A stretch of 64,000 bases of DNA from Micromonospora sp. R77 (GCF_022747945.1 NZ_JALDST010000001.1:1488001-1552000); one strand, 5' to 3'; shown: positions 26,891 through 36,132, counted from the stretch's first letter. The notes: generated by a model not told the origin, from the sequence alone. Numbers and translations: made by a program.

Positions 26891-27790
26891 ATGCGACGGT
26901 GGTGCGCTGCGGCGGCGGCTGCCCTGATCACGGCGGTGCTGGCCGGTTGCGGCACGCCGGCCGGGACGGACGGCGACCTGACCGACGACTGGCGACCGGT
27001 CGGCCAGGTGACCCAGTTCGCCCCGAAGGCGGGCGACTGTCACCTGAGCGCCGAACCCACCAGCTACCTCACCGGCTACCAGCCGGTGGACTGCACCCGC
27101 ACGCACCTGGTGGAGACGGTCCACCTAGGCACCTTCACCGGGGCGGTGGCCGCCCGCGCCACCCCGCCGCCGCTCGGGTCGGCGGCGATGCGTCCCGCGT
27201 TCGCCGAGTGCGACGCGAGGACGACGGCGTTCGTCGGCGGTGACTGGCGGGGTGCGCGGCTGACCTTCCAGGTGGTGCCACCGTCCCCGGCCGGATGGGC
27301 CGGCGGCAGCCGCTGGTTCCGCTGCGACCTGTTCGAGTTGTCCACCATCGAGGGCGGCACCCGGCGCAGCCGGCCGAACGACTACCCGGTCCAGCGCAGC
27401 GGCACCCTGCGGGACGCCCTGAAGGGCCCGTCGAAGCTGGCGTACGGCTGTCTGACCGAGGACGAGTGGGCCAGCTTCCAGCAGACCACCTGCCAGCAGG
27501 GGCACCAGTACGAGTACGTCGGCACGTGGACCGCCCCGGACGGCCAGTACCCGGACGCGGCGGCCCGGGAGGACGGCATCCACGCCAACTGCCGCACCGT
27601 CGTCGCGCGCTACGCGAAGGTCCCCGTCGACGGCCAGCTGCGCTACCGCACCGGCACCTCGTACCGGTTGCCGACGGTGGAGGCGTGGGCCCGGGGCGAC
27701 CGCGGGGTGCGCTGCTTCTTCTGGTCCGGCGGGAAGAAGCTGACCGGGTCGATCCGGGGTGGCGGGACGAAGGCGCTGCCGGTCAACTGA
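26891..27790 (+). CDS. Lipoprotein of the septum-formation family
   Basis: The 299-residue protein has a lipoprotein signal with lipobox LAGC (Cys 20). The mature part holds many Cys residues and two repeats of a GDC...PVDCTRTHLVETVHLGTF type, as in the actinobacterial Septum_form (PF13845) family. These proteins are linked to septation in mycobacteria by similarity; the role here is inferred. ATG 26891 follows GGGGGAGAG. Confidence 0.8.
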   Translation: MRRWCAAAAAALITAVLAGCGTPAGTDGDLTDDWRPVGQVTQFAPKAGDCHLSAEPTSYLTGYQPVDCTRTHLVETVHLGTFTGAVAARATPPPLGSAAMRPAFAECDARTTAFVGGDWRGARLTFQVVPPSPAGWAGGSRWFRCDLFELSTIEGGTRRSRPNDYPVQRSGTLRDALKGPSKLAYGCLTEDEWASFQQTTCQQGHQYEYVGTWTAPDGQYPDAAAREDGIHANCRTVVARYAKVPVDGQLRYRTGTSYRLPTVEAWARGDRGVRCFFWSGGKKLTGSIRGGGTKALPVN

Positions 27791-27799
27791 CCGGCCGGG

Positions 27800-28678
27800 T
27801 CACCGGTCGCGCCACCACACCGGCAGGGCACGGGTGTCGTCCTGGCCGTGGCCGGCGGCGTGGGCCTCCTCCCCCACCCGGCGGGCGGCGTCGACCAGCG
27901 GCAGCCGGGGTTCGGCGGCCAGGCAGAGCCGCAGGTCCTTGGTGAGCATGTCGACGGTGAAACCGGCGGTCCCGGGCGGCCCGGAGGCCAGGATCTCCCG
28001 GACGCCGGGGAAGGCCGCGCCGAGCGGACCGGCGGCCATCAGCTCGTCCACCACGTCGGCGGGCAGGTCGAGGGTGGCGGCGAGCCGGAGCGCGTCACCG
28101 ATCCCGGCGAGGGCGAGGCCGAGACTGAGGTTGCGGACCAGCTTCGCGGCGCTGCCCGCGCCGACCGGCCCGACGTGCCGCACCTGCTCCGGGTCGCCCC
28201 AGAGTTCCAGCAGCGGCCGGGCCGCCGCCACGTCGGCCTCGTCGCCGCCGGCGAGCACGCCCAACGTTCCCGCGGTGGCCGGGCCGACCGAGCCGTAGAC
28301 GGGCGCGTCGACGTACCGCAGCCGGTGGTCGCGCACCCGGGTGGCCATCCGGCGGGAGGCGTCCGGGCCGATGGTGCTGCCGTCGACCACGAGGGTGTCG
28401 GGATCCGCGCCGGAGGCCACCCCGTCCGGACCGAGCAGCACCTGTTCGACCGCGTCCGGGTCGGCCAGCATCAGCACCACCACGTCCCGACCGGCCGCCG
28501 CGGCGGCGGGTGTGTCGGCCACGGTCGCGCCGGCCGCCGCGAGGGCGTCGGTCTTCCCGGGGGTACGGTTCCAGACGGTCAGGTCGTGGCCCGCCTCGCG
28601 TACGTGGCGGGCCATCGGGGTGCCCATCCGGCCGAGTCCGAGGAAGGCGACCCGGAGTCGCCGTGCGTCACTGCCCAT
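27800..28678 (-). CDS. NAD(P)-dependent 3-hydroxyisobutyrate dehydrogenase-like protein
   Basis: The 292-residue beta-hydroxyacid dehydrogenase has a Rossmann N-terminus (FLGLGRMGTPMARHV), the substrate-binding DGSTIGP and AGTLGVLAGG motifs, and the catalytic Lys in GSAAKLVRN. The substrate is uncertain (hydroxyisobutyrate, glyoxylate or a related acid). I used the second Met (28678), which begins the Rossmann strand closely; 28696 is an upstream option. It is convergent with the lipoprotein gene, 9 bp apart. Confidence 0.85.
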   Translation of the reverse strand: MGSDARRLRVAFLGLGRMGTPMARHVREAGHDLTVWNRTPGKTDALAAAGATVADTPAAAAAGRDVVVLMLADPDAVEQVLLGPDGVASGADPDTLVVDGSTIGPDASRRMATRVRDHRLRYVDAPVYGSVGPATAGTLGVLAGGDEADVAAARPLLELWGDPEQVRHVGPVGAGSAAKLVRNLSLGLALAGIGDALRLAATLDLPADVVDELMAAGPLGAAFPGVREILASGPPGTAGFTVDMLTKDLRLCLAAEPRLPLVDAARRVGEEAHAAGHGQDDTRALPVWWRDR

Positions 28679-28859
28679 ACCGGCAGTCAACCGCATCGCC
28701 GGCGGAACCGCGCGTCGTCCGGGGCAGGAGGCGGGTCAGGGGGCCCGGCGACGCGTCGCGTACCGTGGGTGACCGGTTGTCCTGGCGCATGTTATTCTCC
28801 GGCGTCGATCTATGCCGTGCGGACCCGACCGGGTCGTTGCCGGAAGGACGCCTCCCCCG

Positions 28860-29649
28860 ATGCCGGTCGTTGCCGTTGCGATCTCGCCGCCGTCCCCGTC
28901 GGACCGCCCGGCGGGCGCGTTCACTCTGGTCCGCACCGTCCTGGCCCTGCTGCGCCGCGCCGCCGGCCTGGTGGGGGCGCTGCCGTGGCACCGCGAGCGG
29001 GCCTTCGGTGCAGCGCCGGCACGGAGGCCGCCGGTGAGCGGACCCGCGGCGGCGGACGCCCGGCGACCGGCCCGCGAGGCGGCGGCCCGTTCCGCCCGGG
29101 CGGCCGAGCGTCGGCAGAACCGGGACCTGCACGACACCGTGCTCGCCACGTTGACCATGATCGGGCTCGGTGCGGTGTCCGGCCCGTCGGCCGCCCTGCG
29201 CGCGCGGTGCGCGGCGGATCTGCGTACCCTCGCCGGCCTGGCCGACACGCGGCCGGCACCCGCGCCCGGGCCGGTGGCGTTGGACGACCGGCTGCGCGTC
29301 GTGCTCGGCCGGCTGCCGGAGCTGCCGGTCGCGGCGTCCCTGACCCGGTGCGTGCTGCCGGCGGAGGTCGCCGAGGCGCTCGCCGGGAGCGCCGCCGCGG
29401 CGCTGTCCAACGTGGTCCGGCACGCACCGGGGGCCAGCACCACCCTGCGGCTCGCGCGGGAGGCCGGCACGGTCGTGGTGGAGGTCGTCGACGACGGTCC
29501 CGGCTTCGACCCGGCCACAGTCCCGGCCCACCGGTACGGGCTGCGGAGTCCGTCCACGGGCGGATGGCCACGGTGGGTGGACGCGCAGAGGTGACTTCCG
29601 CCCTGGCGCGGGCACCCGCATCCGGCTGGAGTGGCCTGATGTCCATTGA
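28860..29649 (+). CDS. Histidine kinase (HisKA_3/HATPase), broken by two apparent 1-nt deletions
   Basis: The first part encodes a LuxR-type partner kinase: an H-box RQNRDLHDTVLATLT (His near residue 91), an N-box AAALSNVVRHAPG and a G1 box DDGPGFDP. In the stated frame it stops at 29594, just when the G2 region is due. The expected end (SVHGRMATVGGRAEVTS, then GTRIRLEWP) continues in two other frames to a stop at 29649. Inserting one G near 29546 and one C near 29602 restores the full kinase. Either sequence errors or real decay could explain it. Its end overlaps the next gene by 11 bp. Confidence 0.75.
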
Positions 29650-30313
29650 CCTCGACGCGGCGACCGTGGTGGCCGCCGGCTGCCTGGTGACCGCGACGAT
29701 CGGCGTCGGGGCCGCCGCGTTCGCCGCCCGCAGCCTGGCCTGGGCCGGCACCGCGGGGGCGACCCCGACCGTGGCGACGGACCGGGGTACGCCGGAACGG
29801 GCCGGCGAGGATCGCCGGGCGCGGCTGGCCGTGGCCAGCGGCAGCGCCGCGGAGGTGCTGGCCGCCCTCGCCGCGGGCGAGGCCGACCCGGCCGACCCCG
29901 AGGTACGCCGCCGGTGCGTGCTCGCCGCCGCCCGGCTGCGCCGGCTGATCGCCGAGTCGGACGACGTGCCCGACCCGCTGCTGCACGAGTTGCGGGCCGC
30001 CGCCGACGTGGCGGAACGCAAGGGGGTGCCGGTCGAGCTGGTGGCCGTCGGGGTGCCGCCGGACCTTCCGGTGGAGGTGCGGCGGCGGCTGGTCGACCCA
30101 CTCGTCGCCGCCCTCGCCGACGCCCGGGACCGGGCCCGACTGACCGTCGTCGCGCGACCCGACGAGGTGGTGGTGGGTCTGGTCACGCCGGACCACGACG
30201 GGCCGGAGGCGACCGGCCCGCCGGGCGGGACCGCGCAGCACGGCCCGGTGGAACTTCTGCAGGAACGGGACGGGGAGATCAGGTGGACGCAGACCCGATG
30301 GCGGAGGACGTGA
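29639..30313 (+). CDS. Membrane-anchored protein with degenerate kinase-like ATPase domain
   Basis: The 224-residue protein has one N-terminal helix (VAAGCLVTATIGVGAAAFA), then a domain whose CVLAAARLRRLIAESDDVPD and ELVAVGVPPDLPVEVRRRLV segments resemble the dimerisation-to-ATPase part of HisKA_3 kinases. It has no phosphoacceptor His and no N or G box. It may be a partner that tunes the kinase upstream. It lies between a kinase and a response regulator in one operon (overlaps of 11 and 31 bp). Confidence 0.6.
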   Translation: MSIDLDAATVVAAGCLVTATIGVGAAAFAARSLAWAGTAGATPTVATDRGTPERAGEDRRARLAVASGSAAEVLAALAAGEADPADPEVRRRCVLAAARLRRLIAESDDVPDPLLHELRAAADVAERKGVPVELVAVGVPPDLPVEVRRRLVDPLVAALADARDRARLTVVARPDEVVVGLVTPDHDGPEATGPPGGTAQHGPVELLQERDGEIRWTQTRWRRT

Positions 30314-30999
30314 CGGGTGGGCAGCCGGTCGGTGTGTCGATCGTGGACGACCACCCGGTCGTGCTCGACGGGGTGCGGGCCTGGCTGTCCACCGAGCCTC
30401 GGCTGCGGGTGCTGGCCACCGGGAACGACCCGGAGGTGGTGCTCCGGTCCGCCCCGGAGGCCGACGTGATCCTGCTCGACCTCCGGCTGCACGGTCGGAT
30501 GGTGATCGACAAGCTGGCCGGGTTGAGCGCCGCCGGCCGCCGGGTGGTGGTCTACTCGGAGCACACCGAACCGGAGACGATGCTGGCCGCGCTGGACGCC
30601 GGGGCGGTGGCGTTCCTCGCCAAGCACGAGGGACGCGAGCACTGCGTGGCCACCGTGCTGGCCGCCGCCAGCGACCGCCCGTACGTGCCGCCGGCGCTGG
30701 CCGGGGCGATGGTCGGTGACACCCGCCCGGACCGGCCGGCCCTGTCCGACAAGGAGCGTGAGGCGCTGCTGCTGTGGTTCCAGTCGATGTCGAAGGCGTC
30801 GGTGGCCCGCCGGATGCAGATCAGCGAGCACACCGTCAAGCAGTACGTGGACCGGGCGCGGATCAAGTACAGCCGGGCGGGCAGACCGGCGGCGACCAAG
30901 GCGGCGCTGCTCGCCCGGGCGATCGAGGACGGCCTCGTCCGGCCGGAGGAGATCGGCATCTACCGGTCACACGCGTCGACCGACCGGCCGACCCCCTAA
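30283..30999 (+). CDS. LuxR/NarL family response regulator
   Basis: A 238-residue regulator. The receiver domain has acidic pocket IVDDHPVVLDGV and phosphoacceptor Asp in ILLDLRL (about 66). The LuxR HTH spans roughly 150-215 (LSDKEREALLLWFQ, HTVKQYVDRARIKY). I prefer GTG 30283, which has GGAG five nt upstream, over ATG 30298. Overlap with the previous gene implies a coupled three-gene two-component operon. Confidence 0.85.
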   Translation: MDADPMAEDVTGGQPVGVSIVDDHPVVLDGVRAWLSTEPRLRVLATGNDPEVVLRSAPEADVILLDLRLHGRMVIDKLAGLSAAGRRVVVYSEHTEPETMLAALDAGAVAFLAKHEGREHCVATVLAAASDRPYVPPALAGAMVGDTRPDRPALSDKEREALLLWFQSMSKASVARRMQISEHTVKQYVDRARIKYSRAGRPAATKAALLARAIEDGLVRPEEIGIYRSHASTDRPTP

Positions 31000-31003
31000 C
31001 GGG

Positions 31004-31013
31004 TGTCATGACA
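31004..31013. repeat. Short palindrome TGTCATGACA
   Basis: This perfect 10-bp palindrome lies 5 bp after the response-regulator stop and before the next gene. It could be an operator or chance. Confidence 0.25.
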
Positions 31014-31069
31014 GCCGGTGGTGCGGTCGACCAGGCTTGCCGTACCGCCAACCGTCCCGGGAGGTGACT

Positions 31070-31813
31070 GTGCAGGAGGACGTCTCGCCCTTCTTCATCG
31101 GGCCGCACCGCTTCGACGCGCACGACGACACCGACCGCCCGGTGCTCGACCGGCGGTACGCCCTGGTCCCCGAACCCGGTGAGCAGGTGCTCGGGCAGCA
31201 CCTGCTGCGGGTCTCCGGCGACCTGCTCGGCCCGACCGACAGCACCCGCCGGTGGACCCTCCCCGCCCCGGCGACGGTGACCGTGACCGACCGCCGACTC
31301 GCGTACGTCTGCACCGGGTCGGAGCTCTCCCTGGTCCCCGGGCGGGACAGCCCGGCCGACGCCCGGCACCGGCGTCCGGCCCGGCTGTCCCGCCTGGTCA
31401 GCGGGCAGGTCCGCTGGCAGTGGCCGTCGCGGCTGGAGCTGCGGGCCGACGCCCCGGCGGGTACGGCCGAGCTGCTGGTGGTCTGCGACGCGCTCCGCAC
31501 CATCCGGCAGCCCGCGCTGGCCCTGGCCGGCCCGGCCGCGCTGGTCGCCGACCTGGCCGGGCGGGTACGCCATGCGGTGGCCACGTTCCGGCTGGTGCAC
31601 CCCGAACTGGTGGACCTCTCCCCGCCCGAGCGGACCGCGCTGGTGGCCCGGGTCGGTCCGCGCTACCTCCCCGGCCCGGGGCCGGTCACGCTCCCCGGTT
31701 CCCTGCCGGTCGAGTTCCTCTCCCGGGACGACTACTACCGTCCGGAGGCCGACGAGCCGCCCGCCTGGCCCCGGGAGGTCACCCGACGCGACCGTCCCGG
31801 CTCCGCCTGCTGA
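31070..31813 (+). CDS. Hypothetical protein, possibly linked to the two-component operon
   Basis: A 247-residue soluble protein with no recognised domain. It is Arg- and Asp-rich and likely beta-sheet-containing (TVTVTDRRLAYVCTG, RWQWPSRLELRAD). GGGAGG lies five nt before GTG 31070. The gene follows the response regulator by 70 bp on the same strand, so it may be cotranscribed. Confidence 0.55.
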   Translation: MQEDVSPFFIGPHRFDAHDDTDRPVLDRRYALVPEPGEQVLGQHLLRVSGDLLGPTDSTRRWTLPAPATVTVTDRRLAYVCTGSELSLVPGRDSPADARHRRPARLSRLVSGQVRWQWPSRLELRADAPAGTAELLVVCDALRTIRQPALALAGPAALVADLAGRVRHAVATFRLVHPELVDLSPPERTALVARVGPRYLPGPGPVTLPGSLPVEFLSRDDYYRPEADEPPAWPREVTRRDRPGSAC

Positions 31814-32456
31814 CCCGTCCCCTCGGCAGGGCACCCGGTCAGCCGGCACCCGGTCGGACGCGGGCGCGCGGTCGGCGCGGCATCCGCGACTCGGTGAAGC
31901 CGACCGCGGTGGGCGGCCCGCCTCCCGGTGGCCCGTGCCGATCAGGTGTTCGGCGCCTTCGACCCGAGGCAGCTACCGGTAGCGGACGGTTCCCGGCGGC
32001 GGACAGCGTCGGGCAGCGGACGGTGCCGGGCGGCCGAAGGTACCGGGCAACGGCGGACGGGTGCCGGGGCTGCGCCGGTCGACTCCCCCGAACGGAAGGG
32101 TCTCCCGCGATCGCTACGAGTTTGATGACGTAGATGAATCACGGCGCATCCAGCAACGGGAGCCGCCGAGCGGCCGGCAGGCCCGGACCGGCGACAAGCC
32201 GGTGATTCATTGATGTCATCAAACTCGTAGCGTCCTGCTGGCAACCAGCCGAGCGTCGCAGCGGACCCCGACCCGTCCCGGATGCATCCCGCGCGGTCCG
32301 CGGCATCCCGCACACCGGTCCCGCGGACCGCATCTCGCAGGCCCCGCCCCGCCCGGACAGGAACGCGCGGAGCGGGATTCCGCGTACCCGGATCTCGCGG
32401 ACCGGGATCCCGCGGAGCAGGCCCGAGGGGGCGGGATCAGGGGGTACGGGAGCGGG
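31814..32456. other. Long intergenic region rich in repeats
   Basis: There is no credible gene in 643 bp. 31970-32060 holds imperfect GC direct repeats (GCGGACGGT, GTGCCGGG). 32112-32232 is an AT-richer long inverted repeat. 32360-32430 holds a cluster of short CGGGATCCCGCG-like palindromes. Confidence 0.6.
32112..32232. repeat. Long imperfect inverted repeat (31-bp arms)
   Basis: The left arm (32112-32142) starts CGCTACGAGTTTGATGAC and the right arm (32202-32232) is its complement with three mismatches. A 59-nt GC-rich middle separates them. The arms are AT-rich against the local background. It could be a MITE-like or REP-like element or a terminator. Confidence 0.65.
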
Positions 32457-33203
32457 TCAGGCGGTGGACTTGCGGCGGGCCCGGCGGTCCAGCTCGACCG
32501 CCTCCTCCAGGGTGGGCGCGGTGCCGCCGAGGCTCGCCGGCTGCCACCAGGTGTCGTCGCCGGAGGGCCGGTCCGGGTATTCCCGCTGCGCCCGGTCCAC
32601 CAGTGCGCTCAGCCGGCTCTTCAGCTCGGCGGTCATCGCGGTGGCGTCCGGGTAGGCGGTCGGGTCCATCGGCTCCCCGATCAGGATGGTGATCGGGGTG
32701 TGCCGGCGGGTGAGGGTCTTCGGGCGGCCCTTGGTCCAGAGCCGCTGGGTGCCCCAGAGCGCCACCGGGAGCAGCGGCACGGCGGCCTCCTGGGCCATCC
32801 GGGCGGCGCCGTTCTTGAGCTCCTTGACGAGGAACGAGCGGCTGATCGTCGCCTCCGGGAAGACACCGACCACCTCGCCGCGCTGCAACGCCTCCACGGC
32901 CGTGTTGTACGACCCGGCACCGGCCGACCGGTTCACCGGGATGTGCTTCATGCCGCGCATCAGCGGACCGGAGACCTTGTGCGCGAAGACCTCGTGCTTG
33001 GCCATGAAGCGGACCAGGCGACGGGACTCGTGCGCGCCGTAGCCGCAGAAGATGAAGTCGAGGTAACTGACGTGGTTGCTGGCCAGCACCGCACCCCCCG
33101 TACGCGGGACGTGGTGGCTGCCCTCCACGGTCAGGCGCAGGTCGAGGACCCGGAACATCGTCTTGGCGGCGGTGATCACGGGTGGGTACACGAGTTCCGG
33201 CAT
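32457..33203 (-). CDS. plsC: 1-acyl-sn-glycerol-3-phosphate acyltransferase
   Basis: The 248-residue PlsC-family enzyme acylates lysophosphatidic acid in phospholipid synthesis. Motif I is SNHVSYLDF (42-50, H-x4-D), followed by a substrate-binding region near PVNRS and motif III VVGVFPEATIS (about 110-120), then PLLPVALWG. There is one probable amphipathic N-terminal helix. The start ATG 33203 is 48 bp from the divergent VOC gene. Confidence 0.88.
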   Translation of the reverse strand: MPELVYPPVITAAKTMFRVLDLRLTVEGSHHVPRTGGAVLASNHVSYLDFIFCGYGAHESRRLVRFMAKHEVFAHKVSGPLMRGMKHIPVNRSAGAGSYNTAVEALQRGEVVGVFPEATISRSFLVKELKNGAARMAQEAAVPLLPVALWGTQRLWTKGRPKTLTRRHTPITILIGEPMDPTAYPDATAMTAELKSRLSALVDRAQREYPDRPSGDDTWWQPASLGGTAPTLEEAVELDRRARRKSTA

Positions 33204-33251
33204 CCGGCAACTTTACCCCGCGTAGGTTTCCGGCCCGACTACCGTCAGGGC

Positions 33252-33644
33252 ATGCCCGACCTCGCCGCGATCGTGATCCACTGCCGTGACCCGTACCTGC
33301 TCGCGCCGTTCTGGAGCGCGGTCACCGGGCTGCCGGTCGCCGACGAGGACCGGACCAGGCTCGCCGACCGTACCCTCGGACCGACCGAGGCGGTGCTGTT
33401 GCGCGACCCGGCCGGGCACCGCCCGGACGTCTGGATCAGCCCGGCCGACGACCTGCCCGCGCCCGGCCGGATCCACCTGGACCTGGTCGGCGACGCCGAG
33501 GAACGGGCGGCCGTCCTGGAGGTGGGGGCCACGGTGGTGCGGGAGCTGCCCCGCTGGACGGTGCTGGCCGACCCGGAGGGCAACGAGTTCTGCCTCCTCC
33601 CCCGGACCGAGGCGCACGCCGACCCGCTGGTGCCGGGACACTGA
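33252..33644 (+). CDS. VOC (glyoxalase/bleomycin resistance) family protein
   Basis: A 130-residue VOC protein made of two beta-alpha-beta-beta-beta modules. MPDLAAIVIHCRDPYLLAPF opens the first, and WTVLADPEGNEFCLLP closes the second with metal-binding-type Glu. The substrate is unknown. The ATG at 33252 follows CAGGGC. Confidence 0.75.
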   Translation: MPDLAAIVIHCRDPYLLAPFWSAVTGLPVADEDRTRLADRTLGPTEAVLLRDPAGHRPDVWISPADDLPAPGRIHLDLVGDAEERAAVLEVGATVVRELPRWTVLADPEGNEFCLLPRTEAHADPLVPGH

Positions 33645-33700
33645 CGGCTCCGGTGCCGCCGCCGGCCGGACGACCGACGGCGGCACCGGCACCACGGGCG

Positions 33701-35761
33701 TCAGTCGGCGAGCTTGTGCAGCTCCATCCGGCCCCGGGCGAAGGCGTCCACCCGACCCCACCGGCCCGGGATGTCCAGCACCTCGATCCGCCCCATCCCG
33801 ACCGGCAGGCGCGGGTCGACGGCGAGGTGCCCCTCGTGCGGCTCCAGCCCCAGCATGGTGCGGATCAGCAGCAGCGGGGTGCCGGTGGACCAGGCCTGCG
33901 GACTGCACGCGGTCGGGTACTCCACCGGGAACTTGGTCAGCTCCCGCTGGTAGCCACCGAACGCCTCGGGCAGCCGGCCGTCGAAGTAGGTGGCGGCGTC
34001 CAGGATGCCGCTGGCGATGGTCGCCGCCTCCTCGGCGAAGCCGTACCGGCGCAGGCCCCAGGCGATGAACGAGTTGTCGAACGGCCAGATCGTGCCGTTG
34101 TGGTAGCCGATCGGGTTGTAGCGGACCTCCCCCTCGGCGAGGGTGCGTACCCCCCAGCCGGAGAAGAGCCGCGGCCCCACCAGGTGTTCGGCGATCTTCG
34201 CCGCCCGGTCGGAGTCGACGATGCCGCTCCACAACAGGTGACCGATGTTCGAGCTGAGCACGTCCATCTGCCGGCCGTCCGGGTCCAGCCCCAGGGCGTA
34301 GAACTCCCCGTCCGCCACCCACCAGTCCCGGTTGAACCGGGCCTTCAGCTCGGCCGCCTCGCGCTCCAACTGGTCGGCGTACCCGGGGTCGTCCCAGAAC
34401 TCCCGGGCCAGCCGGGCCGCCCGCATCTTCGCGTCGTACGCGTAGCCCTGCACCTCGCAGGTGGCCCGGGGGAACGGTGGCAGGGTGCCGTCGCGGTAGG
34501 AGATGGAGTCCCAGGAGTCCTTCCAGCACTGGTTCTCCAGGCCGGTGTCGGTGTTGCGCCGCTCGTACCAGATGTAGCCGTTGCCGACCAGGTCGGCGTA
34601 GTCGTCGACCCACTTCAGCGCGGCCCGGCACTCCTGTTCCAGCTCCTCGACCAGGGCGACGTCGCCGCTCCACTTCTCGTACTCGTCGAGCAGCACCACG
34701 AACAGCGGGGTGGCGTCCACCGAGCCGTAGTACGGCGAGTGCGGCTGCTCCTCGAACGCGGCCGTCTCGCCGTACCGCATCTCGTGCAGGATCCGGCCCG
34801 GGTCCTCCTCCCGGAAGTCGTCGAACCGGGTGCCCTGCAACGCGCCGAGGATCCGCAGCGTGGTCTTGGACAGCTCCGGCGCGAACGGCAGCACCTGGAG
34901 GCAGGTGAGGATGCTGTCCCGGCCGAACATGGTCATGAACCAGGGCAGGCCGGCCGCCGGGAGCGTCTGCCCGCCGAGGGAGAGCGGCGAGAAGCGCAGC
35001 GCCGCCAGGTCGATCAGGCTGCGCTGGTAGGTGGCGGAGACCCGGCCGTGCTGGCTGTTCACCTTGGGCGCCTTGGCGATCCACTCCTCCAGGTCGTGCT
35101 GGAGGGCCAGCCGCTCGGTGCCGTGCGCCCGCAGCCCGATCCGCAGGTCGCGTCCGCCCGGGCCGACCGCGAACGTCTGCACGTCGATCGAGCTGTCCCA
35201 CTGCTCGTTGGGTTCGAGGTGGATGGTCCAGGCCAGGCCGTTCTGGTCGAAGCGGGGCGGCACGGAGGCGGAGATGACGGTCTCCCGCTTGAAGTTCCCG
35301 CGCCGGTAGCCCAGCCGCAGCCGGTCCGCCTCCACCTCGGTGTAGATCTCGCCCTTCTTGTTCAGGATCTCGTCCTTGACCTGGAACAGGTCGGCGAAGT
35401 CCGAGCCGGCGTCGATCCGGATCTCCAGGTCGACCGGCTTCTCGTCGTGGTTCAGGATGGTCAGCTGCTCGCGGAAGCTGCCGCCCACCGTCCGCTCCCG
35501 GATGATGGACAGTTTGGCGTCGATGTAGTGCGTCGCCATGCCGGGCACCAGGAAGAACCGCGCCTCGTAGTACTGCAGGTCGTCGTAGGAGAGTGCGTTG
35601 AGCCGTTCCCCGTTGACGGTGAGCACCCACCTGGACAGGAACCGGGTGTCGATGGAGAAGAGGCCGGTCGGCTCGCTCGGCGTGGCCTCGATGTCCCCGG
35701 TGTCCTCGGAGACGACGAAGGTGTTGCCGTCGAGGATCCGGACCGTGTTGCTCGCGGCCAT
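33701..35761 (-). CDS. Glycogen debranching/amylo-alpha-1,6-glucosidase-type GH63-like protein
   Basis: The 686-residue protein belongs to the bacterial amylo-alpha-1,6-glucosidase group (N-terminal GDE_N_bis-like domain, then an (alpha/alpha)6 barrel). Features are SIDTRFLSRWVLTVNGERL near the N-terminus, AAGLPWFMTMFGRDSILT with the conserved GRDS, YYGSVDATPLFVVLL, and YHNGTIWPFDNSFIAWGLRR near the C-terminus. It probably acts on glycogen or an alpha-glucan. GGGAGG lies seven nt before ATG 35761. It overlaps the SCP2 gene stop as ATGA, so translation is coupled. Confidence 0.85.
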   Translation of the reverse strand: MAASNTVRILDGNTFVVSEDTGDIEATPSEPTGLFSIDTRFLSRWVLTVNGERLNALSYDDLQYYEARFFLVPGMATHYIDAKLSIIRERTVGGSFREQLTILNHDEKPVDLEIRIDAGSDFADLFQVKDEILNKKGEIYTEVEADRLRLGYRRGNFKRETVISASVPPRFDQNGLAWTIHLEPNEQWDSSIDVQTFAVGPGGRDLRIGLRAHGTERLALQHDLEEWIAKAPKVNSQHGRVSATYQRSLIDLAALRFSPLSLGGQTLPAAGLPWFMTMFGRDSILTCLQVLPFAPELSKTTLRILGALQGTRFDDFREEDPGRILHEMRYGETAAFEEQPHSPYYGSVDATPLFVVLLDEYEKWSGDVALVEELEQECRAALKWVDDYADLVGNGYIWYERRNTDTGLENQCWKDSWDSISYRDGTLPPFPRATCEVQGYAYDAKMRAARLAREFWDDPGYADQLEREAAELKARFNRDWWVADGEFYALGLDPDGRQMDVLSSNIGHLLWSGIVDSDRAAKIAEHLVGPRLFSGWGVRTLAEGEVRYNPIGYHNGTIWPFDNSFIAWGLRRYGFAEEAATIASGILDAATYFDGRLPEAFGGYQRELTKFPVEYPTACSPQAWSTGTPLLLIRTMLGLEPHEGHLAVDPRLPVGMGRIEVLDIPGRWGRVDAFARGRMELHKLAD

Positions 35762-36132
35762 CAGCACACCTCCCGGCAGGACGCGCGACGGGGCCCCCGG
35801 GTGCCCGCCGGGCTGGGGAAGAGCCGTTCGACCTGGAGCACCAGGCGCAGGTCGCCGGTGACGGTCATCTCACCGCGCAGCAGGGCCGCGATGGTGTTCT
35901 CACCGCCGGTGACCAGGTCGTCGAAGAACCTCGGATCGGTCCCCACGACCGTGTCGGCCTCCCGGTCCTCCTGACTGACCGCCAGCTTGCCGCGGTCGAT
36001 CTGGAGCATCCAGTGCGTGGTCTGCGCCCCTTCGTTCAGGTCGAAGCGCAGGGTTCCGGAGGTCTTCGCCAGCAGGGGTTCGAACTCCCGCCGGTCCAGG
36101 TCCTCGAAGAACCTCGTGGTCGCGTCCACCAT
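35761..36132 (-). CDS. SCP2 sterol-binding domain protein
   Basis: In 123 residues the SCP2 fold is suggested by RFFEDLDRREFEPLLAK, TTHWMLQIDRGKLAVSQ and AALLRGEMTVTGDLRLVLQV. Such small bacterial SCP2 proteins bind lipids or act as partner subunits. The tight ATGA overlap with a glucan debranching gene is an odd pairing. GGAGGAG lies upstream of ATG 36132. Confidence 0.75.
   Translation of the reverse strand: MVDATTRFFEDLDRREFEPLLAKTSGTLRFDLNEGAQTTHWMLQIDRGKLAVSQEDREADTVVGTDPRFFDDLVTGGENTIAALLRGEMTVTGDLRLVLQVERLFPSPAGTRGPRRASCREVC

Noticed and set aside
27848..30313. Long plus-strand frame joining the antisense of the dehydrogenase with the end of the two-component operon
   Set aside because: Only its end (from 29639) is a supported gene; the rest is shadow of the dehydrogenase and kinase genes.
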